From Phytopseudomonas straminea (lineage in GTDB: Bacteria; Pseudomonadota; Gammaproteobacteria; Pseudomonadales; Pseudomonadaceae): DNA of 64,000 nt. Location of the stretch: positions 248,001 through 312,000 of the forward strand of contig NZ_FOMO01000001.1 of assembly GCF_900112645.1 (NCBI RefSeq), read 5' to 3'. The notes beneath the pieces are model-generated. The model searched no databases, had not been told where the DNA came from, and saw nothing but the letters and a program-made list of their open reading frames with translations. The position numbers and the translations under genes are program-made. Of the stretch, positions 1 to 8,060 are shown piece by piece (the first letter of the stretch is position 1; each line of letters opens with the position of its first letter).

Positions 1-101
1 TTCATCAGCTTTTATTGGGGTCCTCGGTGGGCTATGCGGCCCTTTTATACGGCAATCCTGGGGCAGCGCCCAGCCCATGGGGAAAATGCGCCGGACGATC
101 G

Positions 102-116
102 GCTTTGAAAGCGCGA
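102..116 (+). promoter_or_regulatory. Possible Ada box upstream of ada
   Basis: The core AAAGCGC lies at 108-114, about 64 bases before the ada start codon. It resembles the AAAGCGCAA core of the E. coli Ada-binding site that methylated Ada uses to switch on its own gene. Only the core is matched and no clear -10/-35 pair was identified, so this is a candidate only. Confidence 0.3.
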
Positions 117-177
117 TTGGCACTGGCGCCCACGCCGGCGGATACCGACAATCCAGATACCGTTACAGGAGATCGAC

Positions 178-1221
178 ATGTCCGAAGAACGCCGTTGGCA
201 AGCCGTGTGCGAGCGCGACGCCGCCCAGGATGGTCAATTCGTCTTCGCCGTGCGCTCGACCGGTATCTATTGCCGGCCCAGTTGCCCGGCGCGTCGACCA
301 CGCCGTGACAACGTCAGTTTCCATGACGGCCCGGCGCAGGCAGAAGCGGCGGGATACCGACCCTGCAAGCGCTGCACGCCCCAGGGTGCAAGCCCCGCCG
401 AACAGCTCGACGAACTGGTAACGGCGGCCTGCCGTCTGCTCGACAAGGCCGACAAGCCGCTCACACTGGAAACGCTGGCGGCGCGCATCGGTTTGTCCGC
501 CTCGCACCTGGCCCGCGCCTTCAAGGCGCGCACCGGCCTGACGCCCAGGGCCTGGGCCAGCGCCCGCCAGCGCGAACGCCTGGCCGCCAACCTGCCGGGC
601 GCCCGATCGGTACTCGAAGCGGCGCTGGACACCGGCTACAGCAATACCCGCAGCCTTTATGAGCAAACCGACGGCGTAGCCCTGGTAAGGCGGCGCCAGG
701 GCTCGAAGGGCGAGATGCTTCGCGTGGCCGTGGTGCCCTGCCCGCTCGGCCATCTGCTATTGGCCAGCAGCGACAAAGGGCTGTGCGCCCTGCTGTTCGG
801 CGATGCGACGGATACGCTGGAAGCCGAGCTGCGCCAACGTTTCCCGGCGGCCAGCCTGCAAGCCGATGACGGGCAACTGCAAGATTGGTTAAACGAGGTA
901 CTGCAGCAACTGCACGAGCCAGAGCGCGCCGCCAAGCTGCCGCTGGATCTGCGCGGCACGGCCTTCCAACAGCGCGTCTGGCAGGCCCTGCGCGCCATTC
1001 CCGTCGGGCAGACACGCACCTATGGGCAACTGGCTGCCGAACTCGCCAGCCACCCGCGAGCCGTCGCCCGCGCCTGTGCAAGCAACCCGCTGGGCCTGTT
1101 AGTGCCCTGCCACCGGGTGACCGCCGTCGATGGCAGCCTGGGCGGCTACCGCTGGGGCGTGGCACGCAAGGCGGCACTACTGCAGGCCGAAGCCGAAACA
1201 GACAAGACCAAGGCGCTGTAG
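178..1221 (+). CDS. ada: Ada: methylphosphotriester-DNA--protein-cysteine methyltransferase / O6-alkylguanine-DNA alkyltransferase and regulator
   Basis: Repairs alkylated DNA by irreversible methyl transfer to its own cysteines and, once methylated, activates the adaptive response. The 347-residue product (E. coli Ada is 354) has the full three-part layout. The N-terminal zinc-bound methyl acceptor domain carries C32, C36, C63 and C66. An AraC-type helix-turn-helix follows at about residues 95-165. The C-terminal alkyltransferase domain has the PCHR active site with C311. The start ATG follows AGGAGATCGAC, a good ribosome site. The TAG stop lies inside an inverted repeat shared with another site near 25.2 kb. 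The next gene is convergent. Confidence 0.95.
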   Translation: MSEERRWQAVCERDAAQDGQFVFAVRSTGIYCRPSCPARRPRRDNVSFHDGPAQAEAAGYRPCKRCTPQGASPAEQLDELVTAACRLLDKADKPLTLETLAARIGLSASHLARAFKARTGLTPRAWASARQRERLAANLPGARSVLEAALDTGYSNTRSLYEQTDGVALVRRRQGSKGEMLRVAVVPCPLGHLLLASSDKGLCALLFGDATDTLEAELRQRFPAASLQADDGQLQDWLNEVLQQLHEPERAAKLPLDLRGTAFQQRVWQALRAIPVGQTRTYGQLAAELASHPRAVARACASNPLGLLVPCHRVTAVDGSLGGYRWGVARKAALLQAEAETDKTKAL

Positions 1222-1284
1222 CCTGGCGTTGAGCGCAGCGATACTCAGGGCTCCCCCGGGTGTCGCTTCGCTCGAGCCGGGCGA
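1218..1284. repeat. GTAGCC-type inverted repeat, copy 1 (overlaps ada stop codon)
   Basis: The left arm begins GTAGCCTGG and runs on as TTGAGCGCAGCGATAC; the right arm contains GTGTCGCTTCGCTCGAGCC. The same unit with better-matched arms occurs at 25169-25251. It lies between the convergent ada and thiolase genes, where it can fold as a hairpin and may terminate both transcripts. Bases 1219-1221 of the repeat are the ada stop codon. Confidence 0.7.
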
Positions 1285-1288
1285 GAAC

Positions 1289-2566
1289 TCAGCGCTCCAG
1301 AATCGCCGTCACGCCCTGCCCGCCCGCGGCGCAGATGGAAATCAGGCCGCGCCCCTCTCCCGCCACCGACAGCAACTTGGCCAGGTTGGCGACGATGCGC
1401 CCGCCGGTTGCGGCGAACGGGTGGCCGGCAGCCAGGGAGCTGCCTTTAACGTTGAGTTTGGCGCGGTCGATGCTGCCCAGCGGCTGCGCCAGGTTGAGAC
1501 GTTCGCGGCAATAGTCGGCATCTTCCCAGGCCTTGAGCGTGCACAGCACCTGGGCGGCGAAGGCCTCGTGGATTTCGTAGTAGTCGAAGTCCTGCAGGGT
1601 CAGTCCGTTGCGCGCCAGCAACCGGGGTACGGCGTACACTGGCGCCATCAGCAGTCCTTCTTGACCTTTGACGAAATCCACCGCTGCCGCCTCGCCGTCC
1701 CGCCAGTAGGCAAGAATCGGCAGGCCGCGGGCCTTGGCCCACTCCTCGCTGGCGAGCAGCACCAGTGAAGCCCCGTCGGTCAGGGGCGTGGAATTGGCGG
1801 CGGTCAGGGTACCGCGCTGGCCTTTCTCGAACACCGGTTTTAGGGTCGCCAGTTTGGCCAGGTCGATATCGGGGCGCAGGTTCTGGTCGCGGGTCAGGCC
1901 CAGGAACGGCGTCATCAGGTCGTCCTGCCAACCCTCGGCGTAGGCGGCGGCCAGCTTGCGATGGCTTTCCACGGCCAGCTGGTCCTGCTCGTCACGGGGG
2001 ATGGCCCAGTGCTGCGCCATCAGCTCACAGTGCTGGCCCATGGAGAGCCCCGTGCGCGGTTCACCGTTGCGCGGCAGCGACGGCGCCAGATGCCGCGGGC
2101 GGACCTGCAACAGGGTCTTGAGCTTGTCGCCAGTGCTCTTGGCACGATTGGCCTGTAACAGGATCTTGCGCAGGCCTTCGTTGACGCCGATCGGCGCATC
2201 CGAGGTGGTATCCACGCCCCCGGCGATACCGCACTCGATCTGCCCGAGGGCGATCTTGTTGGCCACCAACAGGGCGGCCTCCAGGCCGGTGCCGCAGGCC
2301 TGCTGCAGATCGTAGGCGGGGGTTTCCGGCGCCAGGCGCGAGCCGAGTACGCATTCACGGGTCAGGTTGAAATCCCGCGAGTGCTTGAGCACGGCACCGG
2401 CCACCACCTCACCGAGACGCTCGCCGTGCAGGTTGTAGCGCTCGACCAGGCCTTCCAGGGCGCTGGTGAGCATGGCCTGGTTGCTGGCGGTGGCGTAGGC
2501 GCTGTTGGAGCGGGCGAAGGGAATACGGTTGCCACCAACGATGGCGACCCGGCGCGGCAGGCTCAT
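1289..2566 (-). CDS. Acetyl-CoA C-acyltransferase (thiolase family, FadI/FadA-like)
   Basis: Catalyses thiolytic cleavage of 3-ketoacyl-CoA or the reverse Claisen condensation. The 425-residue protein keeps the thiolase active site: acyl-accepting C91 in QQACGTG, H382 in GHPFAATG and proton-transferring C412 in ICAAGGQG, plus the EIHEAFAAQ motif. It is divergent from the FabG-like reductase gene, and a MaoC hydratase lies a little further on. Together these supply thiolase, reductase and hydratase steps of a fatty-acid or short-chain acyl pathway. From memory, P. aeruginosa has the same thiolase-reductase-regulator neighbourhood (PA4785-PA4787). The substrate chain length cannot be read from sequence. 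Confidence 0.92.
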   Translation of the reverse strand: MSLPRRVAIVGGNRIPFARSNSAYATASNQAMLTSALEGLVERYNLHGERLGEVVAGAVLKHSRDFNLTRECVLGSRLAPETPAYDLQQACGTGLEAALLVANKIALGQIECGIAGGVDTTSDAPIGVNEGLRKILLQANRAKSTGDKLKTLLQVRPRHLAPSLPRNGEPRTGLSMGQHCELMAQHWAIPRDEQDQLAVESHRKLAAAYAEGWQDDLMTPFLGLTRDQNLRPDIDLAKLATLKPVFEKGQRGTLTAANSTPLTDGASLVLLASEEWAKARGLPILAYWRDGEAAAVDFVKGQEGLLMAPVYAVPRLLARNGLTLQDFDYYEIHEAFAAQVLCTLKAWEDADYCRERLNLAQPLGSIDRAKLNVKGSSLAAGHPFAATGGRIVANLAKLLSVAGEGRGLISICAAGGQGVTAILER

Positions 2567-2675
2567 GTGCGGCTCCTTGCAGTAATATTTTGCGGCATTT
2601 AGGGTGCCGTTTTACCGACACGGTCACCGGTCATTGGGCTGCTGTCGATGCATGAAACGAGTGATCGCGTACAGT

Positions 2676-2697
2676 GGTCAACCACTTTGAGTTGACC
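2676..2697. promoter_or_regulatory. Perfect inverted repeat in divergent promoter region (possible operator)
   Basis: GGTCAAC (2676-2682) and GTTGACC (2691-2697) are perfect 7-base arms around an 8-base spacer. The repeat sits in the 147-base gap between the divergent thiolase and FabG-like genes, 16 bases before the reductase start codon. The size and symmetry suit a dimeric repressor operator. Which protein binds is unknown; the nearby AraC-type regulator is one candidate. Confidence 0.4.
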
Positions 2698-2713
2698 CTC
2701 TGGAGTCCGTTCC

Positions 2714-4069
2714 ATGTCCGATCGCTACCTCAACTTCGCCAATACGCCGGCTGGCCGACGCCTGGTCGGCGCGCTCGGCCTGCCCGCGCCGCTGCCTCTG
2801 GATCGTTGGGTAGCAGGTCGCAACCGACCTCTGGAAGGCGCCCTGCTGATCGGCGGCGAAGGCGACCTGGCCGCCGCGGTGGCAGGTTTCGCCAACCGCC
2901 TGACCGACGAGCTGTTCGCGCCCCGCGACGAACAGTTCGGCCTGCCCCGCTGGACCGCCGAACACGGCCCCAAACTCAAGGGGCTGGTGTTCGATGCCAG
3001 CAGCCTGCAGCGCTTCGAGGAACTCGACGCCCTGCGCCAGTTCTTCCAACCCGCCCTGAAGAATCTCGATCGCTGCCCTCACGTGGTGGTGCTCGGTCGC
3101 GCGCCAGAGACGCTGACCGACCCGCAGGCCTCGAGCGTGCAACGCGCACTGGAAGGCTTCACCCGCTCACTGGCCAAGGAGATCCGCCGCGGCGGCACCG
3201 TGCAACTGCTGCACGTCGACCCCGGCGCGGAAGGCCAACTCGAAGGCGCGCTGCGTTTTCTGCTGTCGCCCAAGAGCGCCTACATCTCGGCCCAGGTGCT
3301 GCGCCTGCAGCCCTGCGCCGGGCAGGTCAGTGACTGGACGCGCCCGCTGGCCGGCAAGACCGCCCTGGTCACCGGCGCCAGCCGCGGCATCGGCGCTGCC
3401 ATCGCCGAAACCCTGGCCCGCGACGGCGCCACGGTGCTGCTGCTGGACGTGCCACCCGCCAAGGACGCCCTCGATGCCCTCGCCGCGCGCCTGGGTGGTC
3501 GCAGCCTCGCTCTGGACATCTGCGCCGAAGACGCACCGGCCCGGCTGGTCGAGGCGCTGCCCGATGGCGTCGATATCGTCGTGCACAACGCCGGCATCAC
3601 CCGCGACAAGACCCTGGCGAAAATGAGCGAAGGCCTGTGGGAGTCGGTGATCGACGTCAACCTGCGTGCCCCGCAACAGCTCACCACCGCCCTGCTGGAA
3701 GCCGGCACCCTGCGCGACGACGGCCGCGTGGTGCTGATCGCCTCGCTCAGCGGCATCGCCGGCAACGTCGGGCAGACCAACTACGCGACCAGCAAGGCCG
3801 GGCTGATCGGCCTGGCCCAGAGCTGGGCGCCAACCCTGGCGCAGCGCGGCATCAGCATCAATGCGGTGGCGCCGGGCTTTATCGAAACGAGCATGACGGC
3901 CGCCATTCCCTTCACCATCCGTGAGGCTGGGCGGCGCATGAATTCGATGAACCAGGGCGGCCTGCCCCAGGATGTCGCCGAAGCGGTGGCCTGGTTCGCG
4001 CAACCCGGTTCGGGCGCAGTCAGCGGCCAGGTGCTGCGGGTGTGCGGGCAGAGCCTGCTGGGCGCCTGA
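2714..4069 (+). CDS. Long 3-oxoacyl-ACP reductase (FabG-like SDR with N-terminal degenerate Rossmann domain)
   Basis: Predicted NAD(P)H-dependent reductase of 3-oxoacyl thioesters. At 451 residues it is almost twice the usual FabG length. Residues 1-210 form a degenerate Rossmann-like domain without a clear cofactor loop. Residues 211-451 are a complete short-chain dehydrogenase with TGASRGIG at 220-227, HNAG at 291-294 and the catalytic S344-Y357-K361 triad. The start is preceded by TGGAG at suitable spacing. Its stop codon directly abuts the stop of the convergent AraC-type gene. This is a known high-molecular-weight FabG architecture; with thiolase and MaoC partners it may act on acyl-CoA rather than ACP. 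Confidence 0.9.
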   Translation: MSDRYLNFANTPAGRRLVGALGLPAPLPLDRWVAGRNRPLEGALLIGGEGDLAAAVAGFANRLTDELFAPRDEQFGLPRWTAEHGPKLKGLVFDASSLQRFEELDALRQFFQPALKNLDRCPHVVVLGRAPETLTDPQASSVQRALEGFTRSLAKEIRRGGTVQLLHVDPGAEGQLEGALRFLLSPKSAYISAQVLRLQPCAGQVSDWTRPLAGKTALVTGASRGIGAAIAETLARDGATVLLLDVPPAKDALDALAARLGGRSLALDICAEDAPARLVEALPDGVDIVVHNAGITRDKTLAKMSEGLWESVIDVNLRAPQQLTTALLEAGTLRDDGRVVLIASLSGIAGNVGQTNYATSKAGLIGLAQSWAPTLAQRGISINAVAPGFIETSMTAAIPFTIREAGRRMNSMNQGGLPQDVAEAVAWFAQPGSGAVSGQVLRVCGQSLLGA

Positions 4070-4501
4070 TCATGAGCTTGCCGCACGCCCGCGACGCCGG
4101 AACTCCACCGGCGTCGCGCCGACCCAGCGCTTGAAGGCGCGGCAAAAGGTGCTGGGTTCGGAGAAGCCGGTTCGCTCGGCGATGCATTCGATTCGCTCGT
4201 CGGTGTCCGCCAGCAGGCGCTTGGCCAGGTTGCAACGGCAATCGTTGAGCAGTTCATTGAAGCGCACATCGGCCTGGACCAGCCGTTCTCGCAGCCGGCG
4301 CACCGGCATACCCAGGCGAGCGGCGACCTGTTCGAGGGTTGCGCCCTCGCTCAGCAACTCGTCGATCAGCCGGCTGACCTCGCCGACCAGCTCGGGGCGC
4401 GCCTGATCAGCGCCCGCGGGAAGCGAAGTGCGCAGGCACAGGAAACTCGGCATCAGGGCTGGCAGAGGCGTGACGGCCCTGTGCTTGTCCAGATTGGGCA
4501 T
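4070..4501 (-). CDS. Small AraC-family transcriptional regulator (DNA-binding domain only)
   Basis: A 143-residue protein consisting almost entirely of an AraC/XylS DNA-binding domain. The first helix-turn-helix is around residues 50-75 (LEQVAARLGMPVRRLRERL) and the second around residues 92-125 with FSEPSTFCRAFKRWVGATP. No ligand-binding domain is present. I chose the ATG at 4501 because AAGGA lies just upstream; an in-frame extension to 4609 lacks support. It ends flush against the FabG-like gene and is divergent from the MaoC gene, so it probably controls this acyl-chain cluster. Confidence 0.82.
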   Translation of the reverse strand: MPNLDKHRAVTPLPALMPSFLCLRTSLPAGADQARPELVGEVSRLIDELLSEGATLEQVAARLGMPVRRLRERLVQADVRFNELLNDCRCNLAKRLLADTDERIECIAERTGFSEPSTFCRAFKRWVGATPVEFRRRGRAASS

Positions 4502-4676
4502 GCTGCATTCCTTGCATGGAGGGTGGCTGGGCCAATTTACCCACCAGCGTAGGCAGCTTTTGCCACTGATGCTTGGGTAACCGGCAATCGTTTGCGCACT
4601 TGGCACCAATAGTCGCTGGCTAATGTCCTAAATCTCGACGAGAGTACGCACAAACCACCTTGCAGCGGAGCGCACG

Positions 4677-5528
4677 ATGGCAACCGAATGGCTCGATTTG
4701 CACACCCCTCCGGCATTGCCCGGCATGCTCCTACGCGCCGCGACCCGGCGTGGAATCACCGGCAAGGTTCTGCCGCACCGCGGGCTGCGCTGCCCGGTGA
4801 GCGTGGATGCCGGGCACCTGGCCCGCTACCGTCAGCTATGTGGCTTCACCGACGATGCCCGCCTGCCCGCCACCTATCCGCACATACTGGCCTTCACCCT
4901 GCAGATGAAACTGCTTACCGAGGCGGATTTTCCCTTCCCGCCCCTCGGCCTGGTGCACCTTGAAAACCGCATCCGCGTGGTGCGCCAGCTGGCTGGCCTG
5001 GGGCCCTTTACCCTGAGCGTGGAAGCCAGCAACCTGGCGCCCCACGACAAAGGCGCGGTGTTCAGCGTGATCACTCGCCTCGAGGATCAATTGGGTCTGC
5101 TCTGGGAGGGCGATAGCCGCATCCTGTGCCGCGGCGTCAAGCTCGACGGGCCGACCATCGGCCGCAGCGAACCACCGAGCCTGCCGATGGATGCGCTGGA
5201 CAGCTGGCAGGCGCCGTCGGACATCGGCCGCCGCTATGCGCGAGTCTCGGGGGACTACAACCCTATTCATCTATCGACCCTGAGCGCCAAGCCGTTCGGC
5301 TTCCCCCACGCTATCGCCCACGGTTTGTGGAACAAGGCCCGCGCCTTGGCAGCGCTGCAGAGTCATCTGCCAGCCTCGGGCTACAGCGTCGAAGTGCGCT
5401 TCCAGAAGCCGGTTTTATTGCCAAGCACGCTGCGCATGCGTGCCAGCCTGCCAGCGGCGGAAGGCCAGTTCGACCTGCAGGGCAAGGACGATGCGCCACA
5501 TTTGGCCGGCTACTGGCAGGTCATCTAG
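4677..5528 (+). CDS. MaoC-like acyl dehydratase/hydratase (double hot-dog)
   Basis: Predicted (R)-specific enoyl thioester hydratase or dehydratase. The 283-residue protein has an N-terminal hot-dog-like half and a C-terminal MaoC domain. The hydratase-2 signature is at about residues 187-215: YARVSGDYNPIHLS followed by FPHAIAHGLW, where D and H of GDYNPIH are the catalytic pair. It is divergent from the AraC-type regulator and is likely part of the same functional group as the thiolase and reductase. A role in fatty-acid synthesis, beta-oxidation bypass or polyhydroxyalkanoate precursor supply is possible; sequence alone does not decide. Confidence 0.88.
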   Translation: MATEWLDLHTPPALPGMLLRAATRRGITGKVLPHRGLRCPVSVDAGHLARYRQLCGFTDDARLPATYPHILAFTLQMKLLTEADFPFPPLGLVHLENRIRVVRQLAGLGPFTLSVEASNLAPHDKGAVFSVITRLEDQLGLLWEGDSRILCRGVKLDGPTIGRSEPPSLPMDALDSWQAPSDIGRRYARVSGDYNPIHLSTLSAKPFGFPHAIAHGLWNKARALAALQSHLPASGYSVEVRFQKPVLLPSTLRMRASLPAAEGQFDLQGKDDAPHLAGYWQVI

Positions 5529-5531
5529 GCT

Positions 5532-5675
5532 CTGTACGAAAAGTACCTGCGCTCGGTGATGCTTCGTTAAAAATCGGCTGGAGTGCCAGCCCAGTCGGCC
5601 TGCTCATTTACAGCTCGTAAACTCCGCGTCCTCACCGATCTTTGCCTCGCCTTACCTTCGCTCGGAGACTTTTCG
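5532..5675. repeat. Structured intergenic repeat, copy 1
   Basis: A non-coding stretch with the landmarks CTGTACGAAAAGTAC, a GTTAAAAATCGG block, TTTACAGCTCGTAAA and GCGTCCTCACCGATC. On the opposite strand the same order of blocks is found in 30605-30718 (GCGGAG, a short TAC stem, ATGAGCA, TTTTTAACG, CCGA). Pairing segments differ between the copies but keep complementarity, e.g. GATCGG with CCGAT here versus AAAAACAGGC with GCCTGTTTTT there. It fills most of the 229-base gap after the MaoC gene. Confidence 0.65.
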
Positions 5676-5757
5676 CACAGACCCAGGCTCTTGCGAGCCT
5701 TTGGACGGCGCTCGGCGCCCGTGAAAGAATATGCGGCCTCTGCCTCCGAGACGCCGC

Positions 5758-6060
5758 ATGAACATCGCCGAACTCACCGCCCGCCTGCATGCCATTCGTG
5801 ATCGCAACGACTGGCGCCAATTCCATGCCCCGAAGAACCTGGCCATGGCCGCCAGCGTGGAGATGGCCGAACTGGTGGAAATCTTCCAGTGGCTCAGCGA
5901 AGACCAGTCGCGCACGCTGCCGGCAGACAAGCTCGAGCATGCCGGCCAGGAAATCGGTGACGTGGTGCTCTACCTGCTGCTCCTGTGCAGCGAGCTGGGC
6001 CTGGACATGGATCAGGTGGTGCGCGCCAAGCTGGCCGACAGCGAACGGCGGTTCGCCTGA
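5758..6060 (+). CDS. MazG-like nucleotide pyrophosphohydrolase
   Basis: Predicted all-alpha NTP pyrophosphohydrolase that removes non-canonical or excess (d)NTPs, in the single-domain RS21-C6/dCTPase-like group. The 100-residue length is typical. The magnesium-binding ExxE (EMAELVEIFQW) and EIGDVVLYL motifs are present. The start ATG at 5758 was chosen over an in-frame codon at 5731 because it agrees with the family N-terminus. Its TGA overlaps the ATG of the next gene by one base (TGATG), so the two are translationally coupled. Confidence 0.85.
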   Translation: MNIAELTARLHAIRDRNDWRQFHAPKNLAMAASVEMAELVEIFQWLSEDQSRTLPADKLEHAGQEIGDVVLYLLLLCSELGLDMDQVVRAKLADSERRFA

Positions 6061-6809
6061 TGAGCGACCGGCACTTCGATGAACTGGCGACCCGCTTCGC
6101 CGAGAAGATCTACGGCGGTGCCAAAGGTGCGATCCGCCTCGCGGTATTGCAGGCCGACCTCGCCGAAGCCTTGCCCGAACGCCCGCTGCGGGTACTCGAT
6201 GTCGGTGCAGGCCTGGGCCATATGGCGCTGTGGCTGGCCGAACGCGGTCATCACGTCACCCTGGCCGAGCCCGCCGAACCCATGCTCGCAGGCGCCCGAG
6301 AGCGCTTCGCCCAGGCTGGCGTGGCCGCCACGTTCATCCACGCGCCCTGGCAGGATTTGCCCGGCCGTTTCGAGACGCCCTTCGACCTGGTCATCTGCCA
6401 CGCGGTGCTCGAATGGCTGGCCGAGCCGGCCGCCATCCTCCCGGCCCTGCACGGCCTGACCGCCGCCGATGGCTGGCTGTCCCTGGCGTTCTACAACAAG
6501 GACGCGCTGATCTACCGCAACCTGCTCAAGGGCCACCTGCGCAAACTGCGCAAGGACGAATTCGCCGGTGAAAAGCAAAGCCTGACGCCCCAGCGCCCTC
6601 TCGACCCGCGGGAACTCGAATCGCAACTTGCCACCCGTTGGCAGGTCGAACACAGGAGCGGCGTACGGGTTTTCCACGACTACATGCCGCGGGATTTCCA
6701 GGCCAAGGTGCAGCTCGCCGATTTGCTGGAAATGGAGCTGGCGCACCGTCGCCACCCGGCCTTCGCCGGTCTCGGACGCTACCTGCACTGGATCTGCCGG
6801 CCACGCTGA
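6060..6809 (+). CDS. cmoM: tRNA 5-carboxymethoxyuridine methyltransferase CmoM (SmtA-like)
   Basis: SAM-dependent methyltransferase, most like CmoM, which makes the methyl ester of cmo5U34 in some tRNAs. Of 249 residues, the class I fold begins near residue 43 with the SAM motif [19 protein letters not shown], followed by an acidic residue (LAEP) and the [12 protein letters not shown] motif. The C-terminal region with FHDYMPRDF is typical of the family. It overlaps the preceding pyrophosphohydrolase by one base. A general small-molecule methyltransferase is the alternative, but the E. coli-type motifs favour CmoM. Confidence 0.82.
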   Translation: MSDRHFDELATRFAEKIYGGAKGAIRLAVLQADLAEALPERPLRVLDVGAGLGHMALWLAERGHHVTLAEPAEPMLAGARERFAQAGVAATFIHAPWQDLPGRFETPFDLVICHAVLEWLAEPAAILPALHGLTAADGWLSLAFYNKDALIYRNLLKGHLRKLRKDEFAGEKQSLTPQRPLDPRELESQLATRWQVEHRSGVRVFHDYMPRDFQAKVQLADLLEMELAHRRHPAFAGLGRYLHWICRPR

Positions 6810-6834
6810 ACCCTGCTCTGCCAGGAGAGACGCC

Positions 6835-7452
6835 ATGAAACGCATTGCGCTGCTGCTGTTCACCACTGCCCTGGCCGCCTGCCAGAGCCACAACCCGTAC
6901 ACCACCGACTCGGTGCCCCTGCCCCCCGCGCCACCGGGCGCAGCCAACCATTTCGATCGCAGTGCCTACCCCGCCGCACCGCGCGACTACGCAGCCTACC
7001 GCAGCTGGGCCTGGCAACAGCGCCCGGCCGGCAGCGCCTGGGCCAGCGCCGACCTGGTGCAGGACGCCCTCAACAATGCCCTCGACCAGCGCGGCCTGCG
7101 CCCTGCACAGGGCAGCGCTGCCGCCGACCTCAAGGTACGCACCGACACCCGCCTGGAGCGCCGCGTTCGCCAGGTGGCCGACAGCTACGATCCTTACTAT
7201 GGCGGCGGTTATGGCAGCTTCGGCAGCCGTGGTTACTACGGCAACGGCGTCGGCGTGGGTGCCCGCGTCCCGCTGACCCGCACCTATGAAGAGGAGGTCG
7301 TGGTGGTGCGCATTGACTTCTTCGACGGCCGCAGCGGTGAGCAGGTATGGAGCGGCCAGGCCGAGATGCGCAGCAGCGGCAGCCAGGCCGAACGTGCCGA
7401 CGCCCTGCGCAAGGCTGTCAGTAACGCCCTCGGCGAGTACCCGCCGGCATGA
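6835..7452 (+). CDS. DUF4136 lipoprotein, first of a tandem pair
   Basis: Predicted outer-membrane or periplasmic lipoprotein of unknown function. The 205-residue precursor has a signal peptide with lipobox ALAAC, giving lipidated C16. The mature part holds a DUF4136 domain with a [10 protein letters not shown] repeat-like motif, a Tyr/Gly-rich loop at about residues 120-140, and a conserved [17 protein letters not shown] strand. A ribosome site (AGGAG) precedes ATG 6835. The adjacent gene encodes a clear paralogue, so this is a local duplication. Confidence 0.85.
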   Translation: MKRIALLLFTTALAACQSHNPYTTDSVPLPPAPPGAANHFDRSAYPAAPRDYAAYRSWAWQQRPAGSAWASADLVQDALNNALDQRGLRPAQGSAAADLKVRTDTRLERRVRQVADSYDPYYGGGYGSFGSRGYYGNGVGVGARVPLTRTYEEEVVVVRIDFFDGRSGEQVWSGQAEMRSSGSQAERADALRKAVSNALGEYPPA

Positions 7453-7484
7453 GCCTATTTATCGATGGATTCAGGAGAAAACCG

Positions 7485-8048
7485 ATGCGCCGCCTGCTTC
7501 TGCTACTGATGCCCATACTGCTGTTGCTCGGCGCCTGCCAGAGCCAGCAGATCAACCGCGACTTCGACGCCAGCCGCGATTTCGCCGCGTACCGCAGCTG
7601 GAGCTGGCAGGAGCCAGCGGTGCAGTACAAGCCCGACGACCCGCGCATTCGCAGCGACCTCACCGAACAGCGCCTGCGCAGCGCCGTGGCCGATCAGCTC
7701 GACCAGCGCGGCCTGCGCCCGGCGGCAGCGGGTGCCAAGGGCGATCTGAAGGTTCAGGTGTGGCTGGTCGTCGATGACCGCCAGCAACAGGTGAGCAGCG
7801 GCTTCGGCGGCGGTTTCGGTGGTTACTGGGGCCCGTATTGGGGCGGCCCGGCCTACAACGAAACCCGCACCATCGACTATAAGGTGGCGACCGTGCAGGT
7901 CGACCTGTTCGATGGCAAGGATGGCAAGCTGGTATGGCGAGGCAGCGATGAGCGCATCGTGCGTGACAGCTCGGGCAACCCCGCGCAGCGCGAGGCCGAG
8001 GTGCGCGAAACCGTCGCCCGGGTGCTCAGCCAGTACCCGCCGCGCTGA
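7485..8048 (+). CDS. DUF4136 lipoprotein, second of a tandem pair
   Basis: Paralogue of the preceding lipoprotein. The 187-residue precursor has a lipobox ending LLGAC (C18). It shares the motifs [18 protein letters not shown] and VDLFDGKDGKLVWRG with its neighbour, and has a Gly/Trp/Tyr-rich loop at about residues 106-120. ATG 7485 follows AGGAGA; an earlier in-frame ATG at 7449 overlaps the previous stop codon but would place 12 residues before the signal peptide. Function is unknown. It ends 12 bases before the convergent propeller-protein gene. Confidence 0.85.
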   Translation: MRRLLLLLMPILLLLGACQSQQINRDFDASRDFAAYRSWSWQEPAVQYKPDDPRIRSDLTEQRLRSAVADQLDQRGLRPAAAGAKGDLKVQVWLVVDDRQQQVSSGFGGGFGGYWGPYWGGPAYNETRTIDYKVATVQVDLFDGKDGKLVWRGSDERIVRDSSGNPAQREAEVRETVARVLSQYPPR

Positions 8049-8060
8049 TGCAAAAAGGCT

